From: Lepidostoma basale
Lineage: Eukaryota; Arthropoda; Insecta; Trichoptera; Lepidostomatidae
Direction: 5' to 3'
DNA length: 64,000 nucleotides
NCBI GenBank assembly: GCA_022606425.2
Contig: JAHDVF020000449.1
Coordinates: 124,001-188,000 of the forward strand
The notes under the pieces: generated by a model
The model's input: the letters and a program-made list of their open reading frames with translations, nothing else
Told to the model about the DNA's origin: nothing
Database searches by the model: none
In this document: piece by piece, positions 20,276-31,224 of the stretch
How positions within the stretch are numbered: the stretch's first letter is position 1
Layout: every line of letters starts with the position of its first letter
Program-made: the position numbers and the translations under genes

Positions 20276-20790
20276 AACCATCACGCCGTTTCCCCGCAGG
20301 GGTAGGCAGAGAAAATGGACTGCCACACTACTCTATCCTAACGTACGTCTCTAGCTTCATCCATATTCATACAACGAGTCATACACGCCCGTCGATTCTG
20401 ACATGTTTTCCTCGGTCTACCTCGACTCCAATTACATCGTTTACGTATACTTTCTCCATTCATGCGTTCCATGACGACCTTCTTGGCCGAGCGGTAAGTG
20501 GATTGACTGCCACCCCGAAGGTTCTGGGTTCGATTCCCGAAGAGGGCAGTTTCATTGTCACACTGTCTCTGGTCTGGTGTAGAATTCACTTGACAATAAA
20601 ATGGCGATAGATTAGCTACCTATCACATATAACGAGAATCACTATGATAGCTATAATAACCTTTACTTCGATTTGGATTTGGATTTGGATTCGTAGATGT
20701 ATACTTTCTTAACCATTATTTTTCCATCCATGCGCTCTGTATGTTCGAACCAACGCAAAGATTCTTTCATAATTTTGTTCATAGTACTTT
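20276..20790 (-). mobile_element. LINE group W fragment interrupted by a SINE
   Basis: W parts at 20276-20471 and 20695-20790. The break falls in the block GTATACTTTCTTAACCATTC and a duplicated GTATACTTTCT flanks the SINE. An additional internal deletion removes part of the coding end. Confidence 0.82.
20473..20690 (+). mobile_element. tRNA-derived SINE inside the W copy
   Basis: A box TGGCCGAGCGG, B box GGTTCGATTCC, body ending in GATTTGGATTTGGATTTGG, a shortened type I end with a local 6-bp repeat. Confidence 0.88.
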
Positions 20791-20905
20791 TTAAATAATT
20801 TGTTCAAAACACACTTTTATCAGTATTCTTGTTGTATTAAGAAAAAAAATCATTGTAGATAAACTTAAGGCCTTACCACTGGAATTCCATAATGACGATT
20901 TTTTT

Positions 20906-21047
20906 TATGTATGACTCGTGTGCATGTAACTGTATGACTCGTTGTATGAATGCGAATGAATCTAGAGAGGTTTGTCAAGATAGAGTAGTGTGTTGGTCCA
21001 TTCTCTCTGCCTATTCCTGCGGGGAAACGGCATGATGGTTCGTTCGT
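20906..21047 (+). mobile_element. LINE group W 3' end
   Basis: TGTATGACTCGTTGTATGAA, CTCTCTGCCTATTCCTGCGG, GATGGTTCGTTCG. Immediately upstream (20878-20905) is GGAATTCCATAATGACGATT, the same left end seen at family D copy 21941. Confidence 0.8.
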
Positions 21048-21671
21048 ATGTCATTTTGTTTGTACTGATAAAATCGTATGTTTAAAAAAAACATATTTTA
21101 CAAGAATTGAAAGAGTGCAGTGAATTTATTTAGTGCTTTTAATTGCATGTATTATTTTGTAAGATGTCGACATTGTATCGCGTTTCGGTCTCAAGAGGTT
21201 GAGCTCACGGATGCTGGGTACATATTTTATAGGACTGTCGCCGTTGTGGAGCTAGGAGAGTCTGAGTACAGCGCCTGTTATTGCAGGCGGGCGAGGAAAT
21301 GTCCCCCTCACTGCGGAAAACCTGTAACTCCGATAAAACAATTTGGATGTTTAGTTCGCCGTAAAAGCCGATGGATGTGAGACGGATTGCGCCGTATTTG
21401 ATGCAATAAAATCTTTGATGTTTCATATAATATAATTTTACGGCATTATTATTAGGTCATCTTCAAATGTTTTTATTGGCCCGTTTTAACAATCCGCAAA
21501 GGTTACCTTTCAATAATATAATGTACCGTTTTTTGTTCGAATACCGTTGTGTTATGTTTCTCTACACCGTTTTCCGAATTTTTTTATATAGTTTCAAATA
21601 AATCGTGGCAAGACGGCAACATATACATTGTGATGATATGATAGCAACGGTGTGATCGGAGCCAAGGTAGA
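21048..21671. other. unassigned stretch
   Basis: An 86-codon plus frame (21120-21380) has several Cys but no recognised domain. Confidence 0.35.
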
Positions 21672-21900
21672 GACCGTGATCAGAACCGAAGTACAGACAG
21701 TGAGAGACCATGATCAGAACCGGAGTAGAGACAGTGAGAGACCGTGATCAGAACCGAAGCACAGACAGTGAGAGACCGTGATCAGAACCGAAGTAGAGAC
21801 AGTGAGAGACCGTGATCAGAACCGAAGTAGAGACAGTGAGAGACCGTGATCAGAACCGGAGAAGAGACATTGAGAGACGGTGATCAGAAGCGAAGAAGGG
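21672..21900 (+). repeat. 34-bp tandem repeat, six full units plus a part
   Basis: Unit GACCGTGATCAGAACCGAAG plus TAGAGACAGTGAGA. Starts at 21672, 21706, 21740, 21774, 21808, 21842 and 21876 (partial). Few differences between units. 34 is not a multiple of three, so no repeat protein is implied. Confidence 0.92.
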
Positions 21901-21940
21901 AATACGAGACAAACCAAATAATTTTTGACAAACTGAACAC

Positions 21941-22090
21941 TGTGGAATTCCATAATGACGATTTTTTTAAGAATTAAAACACTGTTTATTTCACATTATA
22001 GTTTATTTTCTCGACATGTTTCAAAGGCTTTACACTTTGATCATCGATATAAACTCTCTATAAATAGTTTAAATCTTTCTCCCGATGATG
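21941..22090. mobile_element. family D element with a hammerhead-like motif
   Basis: The minus motif at 22008-22045 reads CGAUGA, an AAAG/CUUU stem, GAAA, stem III ACAUGU, GUC, then GAG. U4 of the core is missing. The right side carries the mirrored CCCGATGATGAAAT. Related to 54741-54900. Confidence 0.55.
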
Positions 22091-22300
22091 AAATAGAGAA
22101 AGACCGAGGAAAACGTGGCAGGATCGATTAAATTAAATATTGAATTTCGGCCGCGTGAGGAGTCGGAGAAATCGAGGTGTGTGCATGACACGGTGTATGA
22201 ATGATGAGGAATCGAGAAAAGTATGTCAGGAAAGAAAAGTGCAGCATTCCATTCTTTCTGTCTAGCCCTTCGGAGAAACGGCGTGATGGTTAGTTAGTTT
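22087..22300 (+). mobile_element. LINE group W fragment, (GTTA)n tail
   Basis: AGAAAGACCGAGGAAAACGT, GAGGAGTCGGAGAAATCGAG, CTTTCTGTCTAGCCCTTCGG and GGTTAGTTAG. 5' truncation falls exactly at the end of family D. Confidence 0.85.
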
Positions 22301-22329
22301 ATCATCAGCCGTCTGTCATCCACTGCTGA

Positions 22330-22894
22330 ATGTAAAAATCAAATCAAATCAGTTTATTAACTCAAAAGACATTACAAACAGGAAAATGTTTAAGGCATCT
22401 ATTAAGTATAGGTAAAATATTATAAAAATATAACAAAGTACCAGGAACGCATTAGAGATGGTTCGACATTAGGAAGACAAGATACTTTCTAAAGTCAAGA
22501 GTATTTGTCCCCTGAACGTACCTTCAATAATATAAAAGACGAATGTAGGCCTCTCCCAAAGCCCGCACCGCCCCCTTCTCATTGCCGCTCCCATCCATCC
22601 ATGTCCAGCAATCCTCTTCAGATCGTCGGTCCAGCTGGCAGGGGGACGTCCAACTCTACGGAATCCTGTACGCGGTCTCCACTCCAGAACCTGTCTTCCG
22701 CGGCTGTCGGTTCTCCGACAGATATGGCCAGCCCACCGCCACTTCAGCCCGCCTATCCGTAGAGCCACCTCAGTCACCTTGGTTTGTTGTCGAATAAATT
22801 CGTTACTAAATCTGTCCCTCAAGGTTATTCCAAGCATGGCTCTTTCCATGGCGCGCTGGGCAACCTTGAATCTGTAGACTAGACCTTTTGTCAA
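22330..22894 (-). pseudogene. LINE group R' end: coding terminus, 3' UTR and (TTTGA)n tail
   Basis: Minus frame 22894-22469 reads RFKVAQRAMERAMLGITLRD, RWAGHICRRTDSRGRQVLEW, GRPPASWTDDLKRIAGHGWM: the classic terminal domain of RTE-type LINE ORFs. A 3' UTR follows and ends AATAAACTGATTTGATTTG. The same UTR occurs alone at 32640-32862. 5'-truncated. Confidence 0.9.
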
Positions 22895-23936
22895 TGTCCA
22901 CGTCTCGGCTTCTTACTTCTTGACTGGCAAAACGCACTGGTTGAAATTTTTAGTCTTGAGGCATTGTAGTATTTTGGAAATGAGAACATGACGTAATTTC
23001 CAAAGGCCGCCCAACCCAACTGAATTCTTCGGTTAGTTAGTTAGTTATTTTTATTTATTTTCGGTACTATGTGTGTATTGAATATGACATATTTTTATAT
23101 GTTTTTTGTGCTTATCAATGTCGTAAATCTTTGAAAAATAAGTTGGTTTATTACTGGAATTCTATTATTTTTTATTGGTTGTCGTTAGTGTTCGTACAAT
23201 TTGCCCAATTTTATTGCTTCTGTATTGCCGAGTGAAAAACGCCCGAGTGCTTCCGCGGGGCGAGCGGTGATCGCAGATGGCGTGTCGGAGATGCCACCGC
23301 GCAGTCTGGGCCCGGCCGACCACTTTTTGTCAACTCGGACATTAGCCGCCACATTTAGGATGAAATGGCCTCTCCAGCCTCCGACGGCTCTCCCAAAAGT
23401 GATCGTACAATTCGCTCGCACGAATAAATTAAAAATTCATTTTAACTTAAAAAAAAAATAGCGGTAATATATGGAATCATATTATTGATTCGCGTATACA
23501 GTTGTGACGTAAAATATGAATTTATTTGTATTAACCTTTCCCTTACGGTGCTAAAATAAAAACGCGCGTTCCGGTGTTGGGTAGTCAGTACACGATTAAA
23601 AATTAGCGATTTTAAATCGGAAAAATAAGAACATTCATAGCTAATCCCCTTAATTAATTATAAATTAAATAAAAAATTATAATAATTGAGATTTATTTGC
23701 TAAAAACATTTATAAAAAACATCTGGCAACGCTCACGGAACGGGCATAAGTCCACTTTGGTCGCAAGCCTGAGATCTACTGCCGACAGCAGTGAGAACAT
23801 TGAGCTCCTCGCGCTTCCACAGTGAAGTATGCAAGAGTGAGATGCGAATATAGTGTCGCGCACTCACAGCGCTGTTTATACGCAAATTTGTTTCCGATGT
23901 TCACAAAATACGTCCGATGTACCCGATGAATTCTGA
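22895..23936. other. mostly unique; GC-rich island at 23200-23420
   Basis: Frames of 78 and 86 codons overlap on opposite strands at 23185-23461; neither has a recognised domain. The rest is AT-rich with no repeat recognised. Confidence 0.35.
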
Positions 23937-24020
23937 TTATTCTTCTTCTTCTTCTTCTTCTTTTGATAGATCTGACGATCTGTGACACAGAAATCATATC
24001 TCGTCGGATGATGAGATCCT
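23937..24020 (-). mobile_element. GAA-tailed LINE 3' end
   Basis: (TTC)n then TTTTGATAGATCTGACGATC, TGACACAGAAATCAT and CGTCGGATGATGAG. The complement of the end seen at 41715-41775. Confidence 0.7.
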
Positions 24021-24655
24021 GATTATTATTAATATATTTTTTTAAATCAATGCGTAAATACATTATGGAGAAATACCTAAAATCTTAACCTCGTATTAAT
24101 ATATAACGTGTAGAAGATACCCATCATAGGGAAGGGAGGGTTAAGGAGCTAGGGGCAGTCTTTTTTTTTTAAATATTAAATCTAGTCCCTGATCGAAGAA
24201 TTTTTATTTTCATTTTAAAATTTTCAATTTTTTTAACCAATTAACTGTTGCATTTTGCAGGCTTCCATTTTGTTAATTTTAAAAATAGCAAAGCTTCGAT
24301 CTGGCACTAGATGAACTATTATTTTTATTTATTTGTATTTGAATGATTTTAGATAAACCTGTAAGAAGTAATAATGGTCACCGCAAAGCCCCGCTTATGG
24401 AGCAGGATCCAACAAATATGGCGATAACTTCATATATAATAAATAAATTATATATTTTTCAAATTTTAGTCAAATCAAGTAAAAACATAATATAATAAAT
24501 TAATATTGTTGGTTTTATAAAATAAGTTAAATTACTGTCAATTTTTTTTATGAAAGACTTGCTTTTTTATACCGCTGACCGCCCCTAACCCCTTAAACAA
24601 TTCGACAATCATATTTATATATTTTTATTGTTTCTTGAACAATGATGTTAAACAT
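24021..24655. other. AT-rich unassigned stretch
   Basis: No feature supported. Confidence 0.3.
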
Positions 24656-24712
24656 TACATTTAAGAATTAATACGAATGAAAACGTCAGTTTTCAAAAAG
24701 TCAACCATCAAT
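24656..24712. mobile_element. family C terminal fragment
   Basis: Begins in the outer block (AATGATGTTAAACATTACAT) and ends ACGAATGAAAACGTCAGTTT, the left TIR of family C. Confidence 0.6.
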
Positions 24713-24809
24713 AATGGCCGGACATGAATGAAGTTAGTCGTTTAAAGTGTAAAATAGTATCAACGAACTCTCACATTTTAGCGGGGTGTCCTTTCTAATA
24801 TATAATATA

Positions 24810-25125
24810 ATTTATAAAGGGTCACTAAGATGGTTTGAACATGTGGAACGAATGGATGAAGAATCATTAAATCTATTTATATATCTATATACAAGTAGTG
24901 TGAATGGTAAAATAAGCCGAGGAAAGCCAATGAAGACATGGCATGACCAAATTAATAAATTACTGAAAGGCGGCAATGTTCGAAGTCGGAAAAATCGAGG
25001 AGCGTGCATGTCACAATGTGTGAATGTAGAATGTGAGGCGCGAGAGCTATGTAAGGATAGAACAGTGTGGCGGTCCATCTTCTCTGCTTACTCCTTCGGG
25101 GAAACCGCATGATGGTTAGTTATTT
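24810..25125 (+). pseudogene. LINE group W fragment
   Basis: Frame 24786-25112: KGSLRWFEHVERMDEESL, KTWHDQINKLLKGGNVRSRK, CKDRTVWRSIFSAYSFGETA, ending at GATGGTTAGTTA. One of the longer open W frames but only the C-terminal third of the domain. Confidence 0.88.
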
Positions 25126-25134
25126 TCTACTAAC

Positions 25135-25147
25135 GTAGGTACAGTAT

Positions 25148-25178
<31 letters not shown>

Positions 25179-25200
25179 GTTGTTATTATTATTATTATTT
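25135..25200 (+). repeat. (ATT)n microsatellite
   Basis: TTATTATTATTATTATTATT with a TGTTG interruption. It is the tail of the inverted SINE that follows. Confidence 0.85.
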
Positions 25201-25441
25201 TCTTGAATCGCTCTTTACACCATGACAGCATGAGCTAAATCGATGTAAAGGGGTATTACAGCTATCATAGTGATTCTCGTGATATGTGATAGGTAGCTGA
25301 TCTATCGCTATTTTATTGTCACGTGAATTCTACACCAGACCAAAGACAGTGTACCAATCACACTGCCCTCGCCGGGAATCGAACCCGGAACCTTCGGGGT
25401 GGCAGTCAATGCACTTACCACTCGGCCACGAAGGTCGTCAA
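25201..25441 (-). mobile_element. tRNA-derived SINE, type I, full length
   Basis: Minus strand: GACGACCTTCGTGGCCGAGT, B box GGTTCGATTCC, TTCACGTGACAATAAAATAG, then the type I end and the (AAT)n tail above. Confidence 0.9.
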
Positions 25442-25904
25442 TGGCACACGCGATAAATTTTATGAAGTGTTTTTTGTTTTGTTACGCCAAATAAGTATAA
25501 TATCTTACGTGCGTACATAAGTAAGTACACATACGTTTTTTTTTTCTTCTTCGAGTACTTTGTGAATCTGTCATAAAGTAGGGGATCTCAGTGCGGTGAC
25601 TCAAGATTGCCGAGTGCCCGGCCTCGCTTAGTTTTTTTTTTTGTATTCTAATTTCAAATTATAATAAGCAATTTCGTTACACGTGTAGTCACCGGCCTCA
25701 CAATGAGTCCGCTTTATCACGTTTCGTATGAGTATTTCTTTGGGAATAGATTCAAAAATGGAACACATTAGCATCTACTCGAGTTTGCTGTTATTTAAAT
25801 TAAAATTATCTGGATGCACTTGCGGTTCACCCCCCCCCCCCCTTCCCACCGTATATATATCCAAACCCGAAGCCCATAGCTTTTCAAACTTATTTAGTCA
25901 ATTA
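25442..25904. other. unassigned stretch with a C12 run
   Basis: Homopolymer C at about 25831-25842. No gene seen. Confidence 0.35.
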
Positions 25905-26438
25905 TAATAATAATAATAATAATTAGGCTAATTTGTATAGCGCCGTTTTCGTGAATAGCTCACCTCAAGGGCGCTTTGACAATGTTTTTAGTCATGAGAG
26001 CTGCATGTGACACCAGCAATCAGATAACCGTTGTTTACATTTTATGGGATATTTTGAAAAGGTGGGTTTTAGGTGAGATTTAAAGTCTGTCGGATTGTCA
26101 ATGCATCTGAGGCGTGCAGGAAGCATATTCCAGGCGGACGGACCTGCCACTGCGAAGGCCCGATCTCCGAAATTTGTCCGGGGGTTGCGCTTTGGCTCAA
26201 CTAATCTGCCTATTGCCGAGGAGTTTGCTGATCGAAGCGTAGATTGCCGCAAGTTAGGGCTATCAGCAACACAAAGTTCAGATATATAGGCTGGTGCCAT
26301 TCCGTGAAGCGCTTTAAAAACCGTCCAGCATAGTTTATACTGGATTCTTTCAGGACACTTGAGCCAATGAAGATCTTTTAGATGTTGTGAAATATGCGAG
26401 TTTTTTGGAACACCTTTTATAAGTCGTTGCCCCCTTTT
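25905..26438 (-). pseudogene. CR1/L2-like LINE, C-terminal RT region and 3' UTR
   Basis: Continuous minus frame of roughly 145 codons: GQRLIKGVPKNSHISQHLKD, LHWLKCPERIQYKL, FKALHGMAPAYISELC, then FGDRAFAVAGPSAWNMLP and FKSHLKPTFS. This is the standard end of CR1/L2-type ORFs. The 3' UTR (CAAAGCGCCCTTGAGGTGAG on the minus strand) and an (ATT)n tail follow. Longest intact piece of this group here; catalytic motifs absent. Confidence 0.92.
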
Positions 26439-26789
26439 GAAAAATTAAAATGAAATTACTAAACAAATTACCAGTAAAATATTTTTAAATCTGCAGTTTA
26501 ATATTTTATGAATAATATGTTTTTTTTAAATCAATGAAAACAAGATTTTTTATGTTTTTACGCTACTTTTAAAAAAAAGTGGTTTTGCTAGTCAGAAAAA
26601 ATGTTTGTACGAGTATTAGCAAAACCGGTCGGTATTAAAAGAAATAACAAATATGCAGTCGTGCAGGTTTTAGTTTTCTAGCCAGAGCAATGGAATAGAA
26701 TGTTTCAATTTAAATTTTGAATCCTAGGTATGTGTTAAAAAAATAATTTAAAAAAATTTAAGCGTTCGATACAAATGCAAAAAGTGAAT
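26439..26789. other. AT-rich unassigned stretch
   Basis: No feature supported. Confidence 0.3.
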
Positions 26790-26890
26790 GCAGTACGAAT
26801 AAAAGTATTATGAACAAAATAATGAAAACGTCATTTAGATGGTTTGAACACATGGAGAGAATAAATGAAGAAATAATCATAAGGAAACTA
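26790..26890 (+). mobile_element. LINE group W fragment
   Basis: TTATGAACAAAATAATGAAA, CATTTAGATGGTTTGAACAC and GAAGAAATAATCATAAGG. Cut at 26890 by, or joined to, an inverted group R copy. Confidence 0.75.
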
Positions 26891-26892
26891 TA

Positions 26893-27283
26893 TACCTTCC
26901 ACTGTAGTTGCGGTCGCCCTGCACTTCTCTTTGCCGTCCACAGTCTCCAAGTCAGCAGTCTTCTTGTCCACTTTTTATCTGAGCTTTTGGCTACGTGACC
27001 TGCCCATTGCCATTTTAGAGTCGCCACCCGATGGATGATGTCAGTGACCTTTATTTTTTCTCTCACCATATCGTTTCTGACTCTATCTCTTAGGCTTATT
27101 CCTAACATGGCTATTTCCATGGCTCTTTGGGTCACTCGTAGTTTCTCGGCACTTTGTTTGGCCAATGTAACAGTTTCAAGACCATTAGTACCAACTGGCA
27201 GAACGCAGACTTCATAGACGTTTCGTGTAACAGCTTCGTGTAAGTAGTGTTTAACTTCTATGTCTTTATTTAACTGCATGTTC
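26893..27283 (-). pseudogene. LINE group R fragment
   Basis: Minus frame: YEVCVLPVGTNGLETVTLAK, VTQRAMEIAMLGISLRDRVR, VTDIIHRVATLKWQWAGHVA, RLLTWRLWTAKRSAGRPQLQ. The middle of the domain is well preserved. 3' end truncated at the junction with W. Confidence 0.9.
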
Positions 27284-27802
27284 GTTCATTTATAGATGTT
27301 TATAAAATCACTGTAGTTACTCTACAATAAATAAATAAATTTCCCTCTTCTTTTGTAAGAAAAGTAGTTTCGGGGTCCACGTGGGGACGTTATCGCATAC
27401 TTTAGGAGTCATAGACGTAGCCGCGCGGTACGTATCGGTATTCATATGTACATTACACGTGTCATCCGTCCGGCTGAGCTCGCCTACATTATTCATGCGC
27501 CTCTCCCGTCTCCGATAGCCCAACTTTTCCCGTACCGAGCAACAGTCCGGGATTACCGCCCAGCCCCGCCCCGGGATCCGAATCCCGGAGATTCAGGTTT
27601 GCATACGACACGTACACTTTGCCGTACGTGACCGAGGACACGGGAAGGTATTTTGCGAATGCGCTTCGGGACTGCTTTACTACGACACCCATCCCCCAAG
27701 ATCAGCACGGATTTGATTTCTTAATAAGGTTTTCTTGGATAATCCATTGTTTTAAACGAAATACCATAGCCCTTCAACATTATTAAATGTTTTAAGTTTA
27801 TG
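27284..27802. other. unique GC-rich stretch
   Basis: Several overlapping short frames (27317-27692) have no recognised motif. Confidence 0.35.
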
Positions 27803-28425
27803 TTAACAAAGGATGGGAGGGTGGAGAAGGATATTGAAAGAAGGGTTGGGGCAGGCAACAGAATAAATGGTGCACTTAAAGTTGTCATCGCAAACAAAAG
27901 CCCATCCAAAAAAGCCAAGATGGCAGTGCACAATGGTGTTCTTGTGCCGACCCTTATGTATGGAAGTGAAGCATGGAACTGGCAAAAGAAGGTTGAAAAT
28001 AGAATGAATGCAGTAGAAATGAGATCTCTAAGACGAATGTGTGGCAAATCTGTATATGATAGAGTGACAAATGCAAGTATAAGAAGTGAATGTGGTGCGA
28101 ATGAAAGTATTATTAACAAAATAAGGAAAGGGTCATTAAGATGGTTTGGACACATGGAAAGAATGAGTGAAGACAGAATGGTAAAGAAGGTATATGTAAA
28201 CGGCGTGAATGGAGCTAGAAAAAGAGGAAGGCCGAGGAAAACGTGGCACGATCAAATCAATCAAATATTGAATGTCGGTCACGTGAGGAGTCTGAGAAAT
28301 CGACGTGCGTGCATGACAAGATGTATGAATGTAGAGGAAGCGAGAGAAGTATGTCAGGACAGAACAGTGTGGCGTTCCATTCATTCTGCCTACCCCTCCG
28401 GGGAGACGGCGTGATGTTTAGTTAG
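27803..28425 (+). pseudogene. LINE group W copy with a 204-codon open frame
   Basis: Frame 27800-28414: ERRVGAGNRINGALKVV, AVHNGVLVPTLMYGSEAWNW, NAVEMRSLRRMCG, LRWFGHMERM, GRPRKTWHDQINQILNVGHV, RRACMTRCMNVEEAREVCQD, ending SAYPSGETA. This is the region after the reverse-transcriptase palm of an APE-type LINE ORF. It has no catalytic (F/Y)ADD box, so no enzyme is made. Ends GATGTTTAGTTAGTTAGTTA. Few lesions: relatively young. Confidence 0.92.
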
Positions 28426-28474
28426 TTAGTTAAGTTTAAAACACTGTTATTATACGTATCATCTATTATTTATT

Positions 28475-28625
28475 ACAATCAAATGATTTTACTGAAATCT
28501 CTTGATGGAAGTTCATTTGAAATAATAATTAAACAGATTGGTCTGTCGATGCCAGCAAGCCTGGCGAAATCGGTCGCTGTCGAAATTAAGACAAAAGTGG
28601 AAGTAGTTAAAAACATTTTTTTTTA
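28475..28625 (+). mobile_element. family E element with a degenerate hammerhead-like motif
   Basis: Left arm ACTGAAATCTCTTGATGGAA; motif at 28543-28582 GUCGAUGCCAGC-AAG-CCUGGC, GAAAUCGGUC; then AAGACAAAAGTGGAAGTAGT. The core lacks U4 and A9. Confidence 0.55.
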
Positions 28626-28831
28626 ATTATTATTATTTATTATTTTTAAGTTTCTTTTATAACATATTCCCCATCCTGATTCCAAGGTATTCTAGCGTTT
28701 ATTGCTCCTTTTTTAAAGAATTAAAAAAAAAATCGAATAATTCTCTAATGTATCTTCTTCCTTTTTAATGACCCTGCAGTCAAATCGAGCCTTAGCCTAC
28801 ATTATTTAATACGTGTTTATTTTTTTTTCAG

Positions 28832-28888
28832 GTATGTGGCATTCTTTATTCAAAATCTATGCGGTAAGGGTGACATTGCAGACAGCTG
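28832..28888 (+). other. candidate host-gene internal exon (57 bp)
   Basis: A pyrimidine tract (TTTATTTTTTTTTCAG) ends at 28831 and a consensus donor (GTGAGTAAGT) starts at 28889. The 57 bp between (19 codons) is open in two frames. Read with one leading base it encodes YVAFFIQNLCGKGDIADS plus a split codon; in the next frame MWHSLFKIYAVRVTLQTAG. Length is a multiple of three, so it could be a cassette exon. No protein family recognised. It is not part of any repeat seen here. Chance occurrence cannot be excluded. Confidence 0.35.
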
Positions 28889-28989
28889 GTGAGTAAGTTG
28901 ATCTTTAAATTATCATGAGTAGGTACTGGGTAGCCCCATTTTTTTATCATAAATATTAAATTTAATTATTTTTTAACACCCATGATTTA

Positions 28990-29120
28990 AAATAGTGGTG
29001 CCTCCATCTCCTCCTGTCATCCGCCTCGATCCTCCAATCTGACACTTGTAACAATTTCGCCGCATCTCACTTAACTTCATCCTCCCATCGCAGCCTTGGT
29101 CGTCCAATTGGTATTCTAAT
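28990..29120 (-). mobile_element. group P LINE 3' end
   Basis: Minus strand encodes the PIGRPRLRWEDEVK-like motif also at 1917-2110 (plus landmarks CTCCTCCTGTCATCC, CATCGCAGCCTTGGTCGTCC). It stops where the TTAA-flanked MITE begins. Confidence 0.7.
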
Positions 29121-29126
29121 TCTTAA

Positions 29127-29504
29127 CCCCTTCAGTAATCATTAAAAAAATGGGGAAATTTTTTATTTTTTACAAATTAATTTTATTTACTGAACATTTA
29201 TATCCTCTATATTAGCCATTTTGGGCCCAAAATGGGACTGAAAGTTGATATTATGGTGCATATTATGAAAAAAAATTATGAACGAGTATATCATATTTAT
29301 TTTTTTGATGATTGATTATGACGTTTGAATCATCGCAGTTGTCTTTTGTCTCGCTTCAACATACCATAAATTGTATTTATTTTCGACGAGTATATCAGGG
29401 AGTGGTCTTTTCTGCAAGTAATCGGTTTGCCCGAGTTATCTCGGGTGTGTGAATTTTCGCACAAAAATATCGCCCGAGTATACTCGGGCTTGATCCTCAA
29501 GAGG
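29127..29504. mobile_element. probable piggyBac-type MITE, TTAA target
   Basis: Flanked by TTAA at 29123-29126 and 29505-29508. The ends CCCCTTCAGTAATC and (reverse complement) CCTCTTGAGGATCA agree at about 10 of 14 bases. An inner palindrome near the right end reads CCCGAGTATACTCGGG. TTAA duplication is the hallmark of piggyBac. 378 bp, non-coding. Confidence 0.65.
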
Positions 29505-29965
29505 TTAAAAATATACAGTATATATATATTTTTTTAAATACAATCGATTTACTGACGAATATATGAGCCCTTAATTTTAGTTTATTTTACGGGTAAAGCA
29601 CGACACTGGTAAGTTAACTTTTTTCGTGGAACATTTCATCGCATTTGTGTGTGTTTTTTTTGTGTCTCCAAGTGAAAGAACACAATAAATATCCATGTAC
29701 ATCCCGGGCCCGCACATACCGAGTCCTCAGTCGGAGTTTTTAATTAAAATGTCTTGCTGTGTCATCATCACAGTTTGCCGTTTTTGCCCCGAAAGCACCC
29801 GACTTACTTCTACGTGTTTTCTATTTTCTCTTCTTTTTCACCTTGTCGAGAATGCTTTCATTTGTTTGTACCTGCACTGTGCTAGATGTGTGCTGTATGT
29901 ACTCGTATAAAACGTCTGAAAAACGTACAAAATATAATAAATTATTTATGCGGAAACTCTATGAT
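29505..29965. other. unassigned stretch
   Basis: Short frames at 29695-29971 have no recognisable product. Confidence 0.3.
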
Positions 29966-30192
29966 ACTTGAGAAAAATGAAAGTAGGATAAATGCAGTAG
30001 AAATGAGATCTCTTAGACGAATGTGTGAAAATCTGTGCATGATAGAGTGTGAGAGGAATTAGAGAAATCGACGTGCGTGCGTGACACGATGTATGAATGT
30101 TCAAGATTCGAACGAAGTTTGTCAGGAATGAACAGTTTTGGGATCTATTATTTTAGTTTACCTCTTCGGAGAGATGACGTAAGGGTTTTAAA
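29966..30192 (+). mobile_element. LINE group W fragment with an internal deletion
   Basis: AAAGTAGGATAAATGCAGTA, GAGATCTCTTAGACGAATGT, then a jump to AGAGAAATCGACGTGCGTGC and the damaged terminus CTCTTCGGAGAGATGACGTA. Confidence 0.8.
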
Positions 30193-30599
30193 AAAAAAAG
30201 TTTTTAACTGCATCTATGTAATTTAAATGGTATTCTACTAAAATGAAATGCGATATCAAATTTTAATTGCCTTTCATTCCGTTTTTAGCAACCCTCATTT
30301 TTGCTTACATTAATGAATTTACATATCCATTAAGGGCGGATAGCATACATGCTATTTTATGTTGACCATAACAAATTATACCTAGCCTTACATTGTTATT
30401 ACACACGATGTTTTTTCCCTCCGCGCAATTCTAGACGCGTTCATTATAAAGCAGAGAAGTCTACAGCAATTATAGCTTGATGAGCTCGCATCATGCATAC
30501 TGCACCAGGAGTACTCGTTAAAAGCAATCAACGTTCAGCGCATACAAAACGACGCTTCTTACTCTTCAACTCGACACTTTTCAGAGTAATTATTTGCGT
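30193..30599. other. unassigned stretch
   Basis: No feature supported. Confidence 0.3.
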
Positions 30600-30869
30600 C
30601 GTGTAGAAAATGCTACACACCGAGTTTTTTTTACGTATACGAGTACAACAGGCCGCTTGAACCTAATTTCTGTAAACAATTTGTTTTTAAGTTGATTTAT
30701 TGATTCGCGTGACATGTAATAGGTAGCTAATCTATCGCCATTTTTATTGTCACGAGAATTCTATACCAGACCAAAGACAGTGTGACAATCACACTGCCAT
30801 CGCCGCGAATCGAACCCGGAACCTTCAGAATGCCAGTCAGAGCTCTTACCATTCTGCTACGAAGGATGT
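30600..30869 (-). mobile_element. tRNA-derived SINE, type II end
   Basis: Minus strand: B box GGTTCGATTC, CAGTGTGATTGTCACACTGT, body, then type II module (GTACAACAGGCCGCTTGAAC on the plus strand). More diverged than 6130-6393. Confidence 0.85.
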
Positions 30870-31149
30870 CAACAAAACAAGGAAAATGTCTATGTTCCTG
30901 AGAGCCGAAATGAATTATGATGGTCTTTTTAGATTTTGGTTGTGTTATAAATTCATCTGTAACAATTATCTTTGCAAACGTTTGGGTCCTCATATAAATA
31001 TAATATTATGTAGGTACTGTTTACTGGACACAACATTATATATATTGCACACAAGAAAGATGGATGGAGTATTTTAAGGAAATCTATAGTGGTGATACAA
31101 GTGAGGAAGATAGTATTATATTACAACTAGCGTGAGTGCGAGACGAATA

Positions 31150-31224
31150 AATGATAAACTAACCATCACGCCGTCCCCGGAGGGCTAGGCAGAAATAATG
31201 GAACGCCACACTCTTCTGTCCTAA
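31150..31224 (-). mobile_element. LINE group W 3' end
   Basis: AACTAACCATCACGCCGTCC, GGAGGGCTAGGCAGAAATAA, CACACTCTTCTGTCCTAATA. With the W tail at 31486-31523 it brackets the next entry in opposite orientation. Confidence 0.75.
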
